Source of the DNA: Xenorhabdus beddingii
GTDB taxonomy: Bacteria; Pseudomonadota; Gammaproteobacteria; Enterobacterales; Enterobacteriaceae
Assembly: GCF_002127545.1 (NCBI RefSeq)
Contig: NZ_MUBK01000013.1
Span: 44,411 to 108,410 of the forward strand
Reading direction: 5' to 3'
DNA length: 64,000 nucleotides
The position numbers were made by a program, and so were the translations under genes. Under the pieces are notes generated by a model. That model saw nothing but the letters and a program-made list of their open reading frames with translations. It ran no database searches and was not told the DNA's origin. Shown here in pieces: positions 32,271-41,980 of this stretch. Position 1 is the stretch's first letter, and every line of letters begins with the position of its first letter.

Positions 32271-32436
32271 GGTGTTCTCCTAAATAAGATAATCTGTCAG
32301 ACCCAATATTCTCTGTTTATTCGTTAATGAATGAAAGCGCTGAAACCATTTTTTCAACCATTCGCGTGATTTCTGGCTGACATTTACCAATAAGCTGATT
32401 AGGATAACCCCATTTGAGATCCTCACTGGAGACGAT

Positions 32437-34311
32437 ATGCGTACTTTTTGGAAGTTTATAGCGTCATTGTTTAGATGGAGTTGGAAACTGCTAAACTTCG
32501 TTCGCCAACTCATTTCTAATCTTATATTTATTCTGCTGGTTATTGTTGTTGCTGCCGGTGTGATTGCTTATCAGCAACAGTCTAAATCCAACGATAACTA
32601 TCAGGGAGCTTTATATGTTGACCTATCTGGTATCGTTGTTGATCGCGTATCCGCTCCTGACCCGATTGGGCAGTTAGAAAGAAACCTTTTAAGTTTTTCC
32701 AGTGACAGTTCTCAGGAAACCTCTGTATTTGATATTGTTGACAGCATTCGTCGTGCTCAAAATGACCCCAAGATTACCGGAATGGTATTAAAGCTGGATA
32801 AATTTGTCAGTGCCGATCTGCCTTCTATGAAATATATTGGTAAAGCCATCAACGAATTTAAAGCCGCGGGCAAACATGTTTTTGCAATCGGTGATAATTA
32901 CAGCCAATCACAATATTATTTAGCCAGCTATGCAAATGAAATATACCTGTCTCCACAAGGTATGGTCGATATCCGTGGTTTCGCAACCAATGGCTTATAT
33001 TACAAATCATTATTAGATACGTTAAAAATTACCACCCATATTTTCCGTGTAGGTACTTATAAATCAGCAGTGGAACCCCTTTTGCGCAATGATATGTCAG
33101 AAGAAGCACGTGAATCTGGCAGGCTCTGGATCAACGAATTCTGGCACAATTACTTGAACACCGTTGCAGTTAACAGGGATATTCCTGCTGATCAAGTCTT
33201 CCCTGGCGCAGCTAACTTACTTGAAAAATATCGTAAAGCCGGTGGTGATGCCGCACTTTATGCGTATCAAAACAAGCTCGTGAATTATGTTGAACTACGT
33301 AGTGCTGCTGAAAATAAAATGAAGGAAATTTTTGGTTGGGATGCAGAGAAAAAACATTTCAATTACATCAGCATCTATGATTACATGGCGCAAAAATCAG
33401 ACAGCGATAATAAAGGCAACATTGCCGTCGTTATTGCCGAAGGTGCAATTTCAGATGGTAAACAATCATCTGGTATAGTGAGAAGTGATACCGTCGTGGA
33501 ACAGCTACGTGAAGCACGTGACAATCCCAACATCAAAGCCATTGTACTGCGGGTAAACAGTCCTGGTGGCAGTCTCAGTGCGTCTGAAATTATTCGCAGT
33601 GAAATTGCCGCAACCCGCTATGGTGATAACGGCAAAAATGCAAAACCTATTGTGGTGTCGATGGGAGGATTAGCAGCATCAGGGGGTTACTGGATATCAA
33701 CCCCGGCTAACTACATCATCGCTGATCCGGATACATTAACAGGCTCTATCGGTGTTTTTGGTATTTTCCAGACTTATGAAAAAAGCCTAAATTATCTTGG
33801 CGTGCATACTGATGGTGTTTCAACAACGCCACTGGCAAATATCTCTGCTACCAAAGACCTTAATCAAACACTGTCCGATATGATGCAGATGTCTATTGAA
33901 AACGGCTACCATAAGTTTATTAAATTGGTTGCAGATTCTCGCAAAATATCACTGGCGGATATGGATAAAATCGCCCAGGGACGTGTTTGGAGCGGCCTTG
34001 ATGCCAAAAAGCATGGTTTAGTCGATCAGTTGGGTGATTTTGATGATGCTGTTACAAAAGCCGCTGAATTGGCCGGGGTCAAAAAGGTATCACTGGACTG
34101 GATGCAACCTGATTTTTCATTCTCTGAAAAAATGATGTTAGGCTTCACCTCATCAGCACAAGCCCTGCTGCCAAATACATTGCAATCAATGTTGCCAGCG
34201 CCGTTTTCTCAAGTTGCTCAAGACATGAAAAAACAAGCCCTGTTTTATAACAATATGAATGATCCTCGGCATATTTATACGTTCTGTCTAAACTGTGTCG
34301 ATGTCCATTAG
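32437..34311 (+). CDS. sppA: Protease IV (signal peptide peptidase A)
   Basis: A 624-aa inner-membrane serine protease that degrades cleaved signal peptides. An N-terminal anchor at about residues 24-46 (FVRQLISNLIFILLVIVV) is followed by tandem S49 peptidase domains. The catalytic lysine lies in RVGTYKSAVEPLLR near residue 210 and the serine in VVSMGGLAASGGYW near residue 411, as in the E. coli enzyme. It is followed by a clear terminator, then ansA. Confidence 0.95.
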   Translation: MRTFWKFIASLFRWSWKLLNFVRQLISNLIFILLVIVVAAGVIAYQQQSKSNDNYQGALYVDLSGIVVDRVSAPDPIGQLERNLLSFSSDSSQETSVFDIVDSIRRAQNDPKITGMVLKLDKFVSADLPSMKYIGKAINEFKAAGKHVFAIGDNYSQSQYYLASYANEIYLSPQGMVDIRGFATNGLYYKSLLDTLKITTHIFRVGTYKSAVEPLLRNDMSEEARESGRLWINEFWHNYLNTVAVNRDIPADQVFPGAANLLEKYRKAGGDAALYAYQNKLVNYVELRSAAENKMKEIFGWDAEKKHFNYISIYDYMAQKSDSDNKGNIAVVIAEGAISDGKQSSGIVRSDTVVEQLREARDNPNIKAIVLRVNSPGGSLSASEIIRSEIAATRYGDNGKNAKPIVVSMGGLAASGGYWISTPANYIIADPDTLTGSIGVFGIFQTYEKSLNYLGVHTDGVSTTPLANISATKDLNQTLSDMMQMSIENGYHKFIKLVADSRKISLADMDKIAQGRVWSGLDAKKHGLVDQLGDFDDAVTKAAELAGVKKVSLDWMQPDFSFSEKMMLGFTSSAQALLPNTLQSMLPAPFSQVAQDMKKQALFYNNMNDPRHIYTFCLNCVDVH

Positions 34312-34330
34312 AAACAACCCATCAAATTTG

Positions 34331-34360
34331 AAGCCTGATCTCACCATCAGGCTTTTTTTA
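34331..34360 (+). terminator. sppA terminator
   Basis: AAGCCTGAT pairs with ATCAGGCTT, followed by a T-run. Confidence 0.9.
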
Positions 34361-34410
34361 TTCTTCATACTCCCTATAATCCAGCTAAATATTTTTATTG
34401 AGACGTGACT

Positions 34411-35430
34411 ATGCAGAAGAAATCCATCTATGTTGTTTACACTGGCGGTACCATCGGGATGCAGCATTCTCCCAATGGGTACATTCCTGTTTCCGGCCAT
34501 TTACAGCAGCAACTGGCAAAAATGCCTGAATTTCACCGTCCAGAAATGCCAACATTTACGATCCGTGAACATCAGCCCCTGATTGACTCTTCTGATATGA
34601 CACCTGATGATTGGGGCATTATCGCGAATGATATCCATCAGAATTATCATGACTATGATGGTTTTGTGATTCTACATGGCACAGATACCATGGCCTTCAC
34701 TGCCTCTGCACTCTCTTTCATGCTTGAGAACCTCAATAAGCCGGTTATTGTGACAGGGTCACAAATTCCCTTAGAAGCACTACGCTCGGATGGGCAAACA
34801 AATCTGCTTAACGCGCTGTATCTCGCGGCTAACTACCCGATCAACGAAGTGAGCCTGTTTTTCAGCAATAAATTATTTCGTGGAAATAGAACGATTAAAG
34901 CCCACGCCGATGGCTTTGATGCCTTTTCATCCCCCAATTGCTCACCACTCATGGAAGCGGGGATTAATATTCGTACTTTCAAAACAAGCCCCATACCTGT
35001 CAATCATCGTGAATTTGTCGTCAATCCGATCACATCACAACCGATTGGTGTTGTGACCATCTATCCGGGTTTATCCAGTCAAGTGGTAGAAAATATCCTG
35101 ATGCAACCGGTCAGGGCATTAATTTTACTATCATATGGTGTTGGGAATGCGCCGCAATGTGCCGCTTTGCTGAAAACATTAAAGGAAGCAACCGCGCGAG
35201 GAATTATCGTGGTTAACCTGACCCAATGTATTTCTGGCCGGGTCAATATGGGTGGCTATGCTACAGGCCACTCGTTGGCCGCCTCTGGTGTTATCAGCGG
35301 TTATGACATGACTTTCGAGGCAGCATTAACAAAATTACACTATTTACTGAGTCAATCTTATACACCCGAAGAGATCCGCCACCTGATGCAACAGAATCTG
35401 CGTGGTGAATTGAGCTATTCAGATGAATAA
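34411..35430 (+). CDS. ansA: Cytoplasmic L-asparaginase I
   Basis: A 339-aa enzyme that hydrolyses asparagine to aspartate and ammonia. Catalytic threonines lie in YTGGTIGM near residue 12 and in LHGTDTMA near residue 90; NLTQCISGRVNMGGYATG near the C-terminus is typical of AnsA. ATG 34411 aligns with the E. coli start; a GTG at 34405 would add two residues. It is followed by pncA after 20 bases, as in E. coli, so the two are probably cotranscribed. Confidence 0.95.
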   Translation: MQKKSIYVVYTGGTIGMQHSPNGYIPVSGHLQQQLAKMPEFHRPEMPTFTIREHQPLIDSSDMTPDDWGIIANDIHQNYHDYDGFVILHGTDTMAFTASALSFMLENLNKPVIVTGSQIPLEALRSDGQTNLLNALYLAANYPINEVSLFFSNKLFRGNRTIKAHADGFDAFSSPNCSPLMEAGINIRTFKTSPIPVNHREFVVNPITSQPIGVVTIYPGLSSQVVENILMQPVRALILLSYGVGNAPQCAALLKTLKEATARGIIVVNLTQCISGRVNMGGYATGHSLAASGVISGYDMTFEAALTKLHYLLSQSYTPEEIRHLMQQNLRGELSYSDE

Positions 35431-35450
35431 CAGAAAGGAAATCAATAAAT

Positions 35451-36170
35451 ATGATGAAAACAGCATTATTACTTATCGATCTGCAAAATGATTTCTGTAC
35501 TGGGGGCGCGCTGGCGGTCAAAGAGAGTGATGCGGTCATTGAGGTAGCAAATTCAGTCATTGCTTTATGTCAGGCTATCAATAACCGGAAAGACAATACT
35601 CCAGAAAACCATGATCCCGAAAACCATGATCCAGAAAATAAGGTTCAGGAAAATAGCATCGCTATCATTGCCAGCCAGGACTGGCACCCGGCCAACCACA
35701 TGAGCTTTGCGGTCAATTCCGGGCAGGAGGTTGGCGGATCGGGTGAACTCAATGGCATTCCCCAAATATGGTGGCCTGTTCATTGTGTCCAAGGGCAATT
35801 TGGGGCAGCGTTTCATCCTTCGTTAAACCAATCAGCTATCGCAGAAGTTTTCCAGAAAGGTGAAAATCCCCAGATAGATAGCTACAGTGCGTTTTTCGAC
35901 AATGACCATAAGAGCCAGACCCGACTGCATGGATGGCTGACAAAACATAATGTACAACGCCTGTTTATACTGGGCATCGCTACTGATTACTGCGTCAAAT
36001 TTACTGTACTTGATGCGTTGGCTTTAGGTTACGAAACCTATGTGATTACAGAGGGTTGTCGCGGTGTTAATATTCAGCCAGACGACAGCCAGCGCGCATT
36101 TGAGGAAATGGCGAATAAAGGTGCCAAATTAATCACACAAAGTGAACTAAGACCCCTTTTACAAATATGA
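35451..36170 (+). CDS. pncA: Nicotinamidase PncA with a repeat-encoded insertion
   Basis: A 239-aa NAD-salvage enzyme that converts nicotinamide to nicotinate. Catalytic residues are visible: Asp in LIDLQNDFC, the metal site SQDWHPANH, and Cys in GIATDYCVKFT. It is about 26 residues longer than the E. coli enzyme. The extra sequence after residue ~44 is a hydrophilic insert reading NTPENHDPENHDPEN, encoded by the 15-bp repeats at 35601-35645. The insert lies between a helix and the conserved IASQDWHP strand, probably in a surface loop, so activity is likely kept. Confidence 0.93.
   Translation: MMKTALLLIDLQNDFCTGGALAVKESDAVIEVANSVIALCQAINNRKDNTPENHDPENHDPENKVQENSIAIIASQDWHPANHMSFAVNSGQEVGGSGELNGIPQIWWPVHCVQGQFGAAFHPSLNQSAIAEVFQKGENPQIDSYSAFFDNDHKSQTRLHGWLTKHNVQRLFILGIATDYCVKFTVLDALALGYETYVITEGCRGVNIQPDDSQRAFEEMANKGAKLITQSELRPLLQI
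35601..35645 (+). repeat. 15-bp tandem repeat inside pncA
   Basis: CCAGAAAACCATGAT repeats at 35601 and 35616 (one change), with a partial third unit from 35631. The frame is preserved because the unit is five codons (PENHD). Confidence 0.9.
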
Positions 36171-36175
36171 AAGAT

Positions 36176-36262
36176 AACCTCGCCCTATTCTTATTTAAGA
36201 CCCGTGCTTATTTAAGACCGATACTTACTTAAAACAAGTATCTACCAAGGGCGAGGTTTTCA
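36176..36262 (+). terminator. Large-loop terminator after pncA containing 17-bp repeats
   Basis: AACCTCGCCCT (36176-36186) pairs with AGGGCGAGGTT (36248-36258), followed by T-rich DNA. The 61-base loop holds two close copies and one weak copy of a 17-bp unit CTTATTTAAGACC plus four bases, so the loop appears to have grown by duplication. Confidence 0.7.
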
Positions 36263-36727
36263 TTTCAATGCCAGCGAGTTCATTTCAGTCATCTGACAAC
36301 AGAAAAAGCACCCCATACAGCATATGCAAATTGATTTTACACTCATTAGGTAGGGAAAGCGGGGGATTCCAAAGCAGAGAAGAATAACCCCCAAGGGACA
36401 GAAACTTGCCCTTTAACATACAGGATTATCCCGCATCTAAACCTGCACCATGCAAGCACACCTCCGTTTGAAACAGAAGAAGTCCAAAAACGGGATATCC
36501 CGCTGTTACCCGGCTACGTTTTATCAGCCATCTGATAAATTCTATTAATTCCCCTCCCGTCATTTTATGCCATCCTGCCAACAAAACATGCTCACCGACT
36601 GAATTAAATCAAGCCGTACTCTCCAGTATTGATGAACCTATTTTATTGATGTTCACAGGCGGAGAAGTCTCCTACCGCCTTCATGTTATTTAGCAATGTG
36701 TATTGTTGATTAAATGAGGGAATAAAT
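36263..36727. other. Gap between pncA terminator and tail-fibre gene
   Basis: About 460 bases without a confident gene. A reverse 45-codon open stretch near 36440-36580 has no recognisable sequence. Probably phage-derived flank and the promoter of the tail-fibre gene. Confidence 0.4.
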
Positions 36728-37708
36728 ATGCAAGATAAAAAGCCTGATGTACCTGTCTCAGACGGTTGTAGTCTCGTGATTGTTACAACACCGGAATATG
36801 TTAAAAACGCTATAGAAGAACACGCCAAAAGCCGTAATCACCCATATGCAACTCAGGCAGAACCAGGGTTTGTTACCCTTAGTAATGATGTTGATAGCGA
36901 TAGTGAAATAACTGTCGCAACCTCTAAAGCTGTTAAGGAAGTCTATGATTTGGCAAGTAAAGCCAATTGCAGCAATAATAATTATGTCCCCAATAGCCGT
37001 AGAGTGAACGGAAAAGCGCTATCTTCTGATATTGCATTGAATGCATCGGATGTCGGAGCATATACCAAAGAAGAGACAGATTCTCAAATCAACAATGTCA
37101 CTTCACTGGCAAATACTGCAAATCAGAATGCTGATACTCGCTTAGCAAAAGATCAGAACGGGGCGGATATTCCCGATAAGGAAAAATTTGTTAAGAATCT
37201 TGGATTAGGTACACTAATGGAAGGAATAGCTTTGCCAGTTGGTGTTCCCGTTCCTTGGCCGACAGAAGCTCCCCCAGAAGGATGGTTCATATGCAACGGT
37301 GATTCGTTTGATAAGGCAAAATATCCAAAACTTGCTATTGCTTATCCATCTGGTGTGCTACCCGATTTGCGAGGGGAGTTTATTCGCGGCTGGGATAATG
37401 GTCGAGGGGTGGATGCTGGGCGGCATTTACTTTCTAATCAAGCAGAAGATGTTGCTCCACATAACCACAGAATTCAACGCATGTGGTCCAGATCCACTGC
37501 GGGAGCTGAGGATTTAGGTACAGGAAACGGCATTTTCAATAGCGTTCACAAAGACATCAACTATGGTGCTGACCCCAGAGGATTGGGTATTGCCATAGGA
37601 ATAGGGTCAGGTGGTTATGGTTATATGGATAATGTGGTTGCTAATTCCACAGGAAAAGAAACCCGCCCCCGCAACATAGCCTTCAACTACATAGTCAGAG
37701 CCGCTTAA
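36728..37708 (+). CDS. Phage tail-fibre / tail-collar domain protein
   Basis: A 326-aa protein with tail-fibre repeat motifs: YATQAEPGFVTLSND with ATSKAVKEVYDLA near residues 38-80, VNGKALSSDIALNASDVGAY near 94-113, then NADTRLAKDQNGADIPDK. A C-terminal collar domain begins PVGVPVPWP..APPEGWFICNG, with LPDLRGEFIRGWDNGRGVD and RPRNIAFNYIVRAA. Such proteins tip tails of phages and phage-tail bacteriocins and bind the target cell. Start ATG 36728 follows GAGGGAATAA. No other tail genes are nearby, so it is an orphan fibre: a prophage scar or a spare receptor-binding module. Confidence 0.9.
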   Translation: MQDKKPDVPVSDGCSLVIVTTPEYVKNAIEEHAKSRNHPYATQAEPGFVTLSNDVDSDSEITVATSKAVKEVYDLASKANCSNNNYVPNSRRVNGKALSSDIALNASDVGAYTKEETDSQINNVTSLANTANQNADTRLAKDQNGADIPDKEKFVKNLGLGTLMEGIALPVGVPVPWPTEAPPEGWFICNGDSFDKAKYPKLAIAYPSGVLPDLRGEFIRGWDNGRGVDAGRHLLSNQAEDVAPHNHRIQRMWSRSTAGAEDLGTGNGIFNSVHKDINYGADPRGLGIAIGIGSGGYGYMDNVVANSTGKETRPRNIAFNYIVRAA

Positions 37709-37726
37709 GTCTGAGCTGACAATTTA

Positions 37727-37748
37727 ACCCGCAACTTTCTGCGGGTTA
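37727..37748 (+). terminator. Hairpin after the tail-fibre gene
   Basis: AACCCGCA and TGCGGGTT pair around a short loop just after the stop codon, followed by AT-rich DNA. Confidence 0.7.
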
Positions 37749-37757
37749 ATTATTCCT

Positions 37758-37993
37758 TTACTCCACCTGTTCAGACACATCAACATCAGAAGCCGCTTTC
37801 TGCCCCAAATCCCCCGCTTCCCCCTGCCTCACACTCCACACCGTAACGTACCACGTGGTTCACTTTCCACCCATCCTCTCCCGTCTCGCCGCAATCCCCC
37901 ATTTTGAATACAAAGCACCCTGAATAATTGCTGATTTTTCAATCCACAATGCGGCATTAGACGTTTTTAATAGGTTACTGTAACGGTACGGTT
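37758..37993 (-). pseudogene. Broken reverse-strand reading frame of unknown function
   Basis: The minus strand is open for about 78 codons except for one in-frame TGA at about 37862. It reads SNLLKTSNAALWIEKSAIIQ, then GALYSKWGIAARRERMGGK, the stop, then TTWYVTVWSVRQGEAGDLGQ and a short acidic end with TAA at 37758-37760. The sequence on both sides looks protein-like and in the same frame, with tryptophan-rich content, so TGA probably replaced a TGG. No start codon is apparent because a TAG closes the frame upstream. I do not recognise the family; the context suggests a phage or mobile remnant. Confidence 0.45.
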
Positions 37994-38450
37994 GTTTCTA
38001 TTAAAGGTTGGTTTAGGGGAAACTGCGAATGCCAGCTTTAGGAATCTGCAATTAACCAGCTCTAACGCGGGATTGTTCTCACTATGCACCATCACCAATC
38101 ATGAGACCATATATATGACCTTTGTTGAACCCGCGGGCAGAATCGGATATCTGGGTTTTGGTAGCAGCGTGAATCTCAGTAACATGATAATCAGGAATGA
38201 CAGGGCAGATTGCCATTTGATACTACAGAAAAATGGCGTCTCATTTAACAATCGTGAGATTTTGATATTGGGACAAAACTGCTACCGTGATAACAGTGGC
38301 TATATACGACAATCTTCCCCTATCATCCAAATCTTCCCCGACGGCACATTTACCACCAATGACGAATCAAAGGCTGCCACAGTCTCCAAACTTGGCCTTG
38401 GTCATTACAGGATCACCGGTGTTCTGGGCTATATAGCAGAATCAGTATAA
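37992..38450 (+). pseudogene. Tail-fibre C-terminal fragment
   Basis: A 152-aa frame starting only at a TTG. It begins KVGLGETANASFRNLQL, which resembles the junction motif inside longer phage tail fibres, and ends in a strand-rich globular tip (ATVSKLGLGHYRITGVLGY). No ribosome site precedes it and no fibre shaft lies upstream, so it is best read as the detached 3' end of a second fibre gene. Its 3' end overlaps the IS630-type remnant by a few bases. Confidence 0.6.
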
Positions 38451-38625
38451 TTTGGCGCAATCAATATGTTCCATAAACAGTTCATCCACCGAGTATCTTT
38501 CTCGTCTTCTTATCGCTTTTGCTCCGGCCCATTTGAGTTCGATAGGATTCAAATCGGGGCTGTAAGATGGGCGCCATTCCCATTGGCATCCGCTATCTGC
38601 TATCGCTTGGCATGACCATTGATGA
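38442..38625 (-). mobile_element. IS630-type transposase remnant (C-terminal end)
   Basis: The reverse frame reads SGCQWEWRPSYSPDLNPIEL followed by KWAGAKAIRRRERYSVDELF, the conserved C-terminal DDE-region motif (YSPDLNPIE, with the catalytic Glu) of IS630-family transposases. Only about 60 codons remain; the rest of the transposase and any terminal repeats are missing. It abuts the 3' end of yeaC. Confidence 0.8.
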
Positions 38626-38898
38626 CTAGAGTTTATTAATGACACGTATTTCGGACTGGAAAGTCGCTTTCAACTCTTGTTTGCTTTTTATACTAATTTG
38701 CCCATCCGTACCAATCGTCATATGTTCAGGATCATGATTATGCCTGGCTTGCCAAAGCATCACCGCCTGTAAGCTATGTTCCTTTTGTTCTGGCGTGAGT
38801 GGTACGCCATCCTGCCACTTACCTAATTCGACCGCCTGAACCAATCGCTGATAAATTTCGGGTGTCATGGCAGAAAGTAAATCATCCAACTTCATCAA
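38626..38898 (-). CDS. yeaC: YeaC family protein (DUF1315)
   Basis: A 90-aa cytoplasmic protein equal in length to E. coli YeaC, with LDDLLSAMTPEIYQRLVQAV, ELGKWQDGVPLTPEQKE and VMLWQARHN. Its function is unknown. It precedes msrB and gapA in mirror order to E. coli. The last codons border the IS remnant, so the C-terminus (SEIRVINKL) may have been altered by the insertion. Confidence 0.9.
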   Translation of the reverse strand: MMKLDDLLSAMTPEIYQRLVQAVELGKWQDGVPLTPEQKEHSLQAVMLWQARHNHDPEHMTIGTDGQISIKSKQELKATFQSEIRVINKL

Positions 38899-39038
38899 TA
38901 TTCCTTAACGGCTATTTGCAGTTATTACACGATTGTACTTAATTCAACACAGTGCTATTCAACACAAAGCTGAATCGTTTCTATGTGATTACTGAAGCCA
39001 ATGGTGTCATTTAAATTTAAAAACACGCCAAAATGGCA

Positions 39039-39452
39039 TTAACCTGCTGTTTCTTCACCCGTTTCTTGAGCAATAAAACGCAGTGCGGCTGAATTAATAC
39101 AAAAACGTTCTCCTGTTGGTTTGGGTCCATCAGGAAAAACGTGCCCCAAATGTGCCCGACAATGGCTGCAACGCACCTCTATTCGGTGCATATTATGCGA
39201 ATAATCATCAAGATAAGTAATCGACTCATCGTTGATCGGCTGGTAAAAACTCGGCCATCCACATCCAGAATCAAATTTAGTCTCAGAAACAAATAATGGC
39301 TGCCGACAACACAAGCAATGGTAAATACCGCTTTGTCTGTTATGCAGCAGTTTTCCCGAAAAAGGCGGCTCAGTGCCCGCTTCTTGGGTAACGTGGCGCT
39401 GCATGGCACTAAGCTGCTCTACTGCAAGGGAAATATTTTGACTTTTAGTCAT
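39039..39452 (-). CDS. msrB: Peptide methionine-R-sulfoxide reductase
   Basis: A 137-aa repair enzyme that reduces methionine-R-sulfoxide in proteins. Zinc cysteines occur as CLCCRQ and CSHC. The catalytic cysteine is in [13 protein letters not shown] near residue 117, and the substrate motif is [12 protein letters not shown] 39452 follows AAGGTGG at five bases; a GTG at 39461 would add three residues. It is divergent from gapA, as in E. coli. Confidence 0.95.
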   Translation of the reverse strand: MTKSQNISLAVEQLSAMQRHVTQEAGTEPPFSGKLLHNRQSGIYHCLCCRQPLFVSETKFDSGCGWPSFYQPINDESITYLDDYSHNMHRIEVRCSHCRAHLGHVFPDGPKPTGERFCINSAALRFIAQETGEETAG

Positions 39453-40789
<1,337 letters not shown>

Positions 40790-40809
40790 TCGCGCTTTGT
40801 CCATATTTA

Positions 40810-40838
40810 AGAGCCACCCAATTACGGGTGGCTTTTTA
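40810..40838 (+). terminator. gapA terminator
   Basis: AGCCACCC pairs with GGGTGGCT, followed by a T-run. Confidence 0.9.
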
Positions 40839-40931
40839 TATTTCCAAATTTATATTTTAAAAATATTGCGCTATTCTTGTGCTCTAGTACCAACACAATG
40901 ACCTATCCAGACTTACATAAGGTTATGACAA

Positions 40932-41828
40932 ATGCTTGATAAAATTTTTTCATTACCCGTTGTAGAGCAAATATCTCCTTATATCAGTCAACGGGATATC
41001 GATGGCTTCCCTCTGATTGTGGTGTCCCATCCTAAAGCTCGCGGTGCGATCAGTATTCAGGGAGCACATTTACTTACATGGCAGCCTAGTGGCGAAAAAC
41101 CAATATTATGGTTAAGTGACAAAACAGCCTTTCAAGCAGGTACTGCAATTCGGGGAGGAATTCCCATCTGTTGGCCGTGGTTTGACCCATCTGCGGCTCC
41201 CAGTCACGGCTTCGCCAGAATATTGCCTTGGGAACTCAAGGCACACTATGAGAATGAAAACGGTGTTATTTTGACATTTACTCTTCAGGATAACGCATAT
41301 ACCCATAAATTATGGCCACATGAATTCACGTTAATTGCCCGTTTTAAATTAGGGGAAACCTGCGAAATAGAGCTGGAATGTCACGGTGAATATCAGGCTA
41401 CCAGCGCCCTTCACTCTTACTTCAATGTCAGTGACATCAGTCAAATTCGAGTCAGTGGGCTGGGTGCTCATTTCATTGATACGGTTGCAGACAGAGAAAT
41501 TACAGACAGAAAACAATACGCCCACGAAGATTTAATTTTCAAGGGACGAACGGATCGCATTTATACGGAACCCGACGATTTCAGCTTATTGAGAGACACT
41601 CAGTGGAAACGAACAATTGAAATACACCACTACCACCATAGCGATGTCGTGTGCTGGAACCCTGGTGCTACACTCTCCAGTAGTATGAAAGATATGGGAC
41701 AAGAAGGTTATAAAAATATGGCCTGTATCGAAACAGCACGTATCAATAGCCCATTGCAACCCCAAAATGGCAATCCTGACAGGCTTTCTGTTATTATCCG
41801 CAGCCGCAAAATTCCTGCCGGTGATTAG
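40932..41828 (+). CDS. yeaD: Glucose-6-phosphate 1-epimerase family protein YeaD
   Basis: A 298-aa protein of the aldose-1-epimerase-like (galactose mutarotase) superfamily. Motifs are QGAHLLTWQPSGEKPILWLS, RGGIPICWPWF, and a catalytic His/Glu region ALHSYFNVSDIS. E. coli YeaD interconverts the anomers of hexose-6-phosphates. It follows gapA, as in E. coli. The start ATG is preceded by AAGGTT. Confidence 0.92.
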   Translation: MLDKIFSLPVVEQISPYISQRDIDGFPLIVVSHPKARGAISIQGAHLLTWQPSGEKPILWLSDKTAFQAGTAIRGGIPICWPWFDPSAAPSHGFARILPWELKAHYENENGVILTFTLQDNAYTHKLWPHEFTLIARFKLGETCEIELECHGEYQATSALHSYFNVSDISQIRVSGLGAHFIDTVADREITDRKQYAHEDLIFKGRTDRIYTEPDDFSLLRDTQWKRTIEIHHYHHSDVVCWNPGATLSSSMKDMGQEGYKNMACIETARINSPLQPQNGNPDRLSVIIRSRKIPAGD

Positions 41829-41884
41829 ATAAGGAATAAACCAGAGATGAGTCAACTGAAAATATCATTCTCTTAGCCATTCAT

Positions 41885-41928
41885 CAGATGTAAGCAACTC
41901 AGATGTAAGCAACTCAGATGTAAACAAC
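41885..41928 (+). repeat. 15-bp tandem repeat, three copies, after yeaD
   Basis: CAGATGTAAGCAACT repeats at 41885 and 41900; a third copy at 41915 has one change and lacks the last base. Confidence 0.92.
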
Positions 41929-41955
41929 AACGCCAGTAAAAAACCGGCGCTGTTG
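41925..41955 (-). terminator. Hairpin between yeaD and fadD
   Basis: CAACAACGCCAG and CCGGCGCTGTTG pair at 10 of 12 positions around an A-rich loop, about 26 bases beyond the fadD stop on the minus strand. Confidence 0.6.
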
Positions 41956-41980
41956 ATGGGGGGTAGAGCAATAAACCTGC

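Noticed and set aside
36440..36600. Reverse open stretch of about 45 codons before the tail-fibre gene
   Set aside because: No start with a ribosome site and no family resemblance; too short to support.
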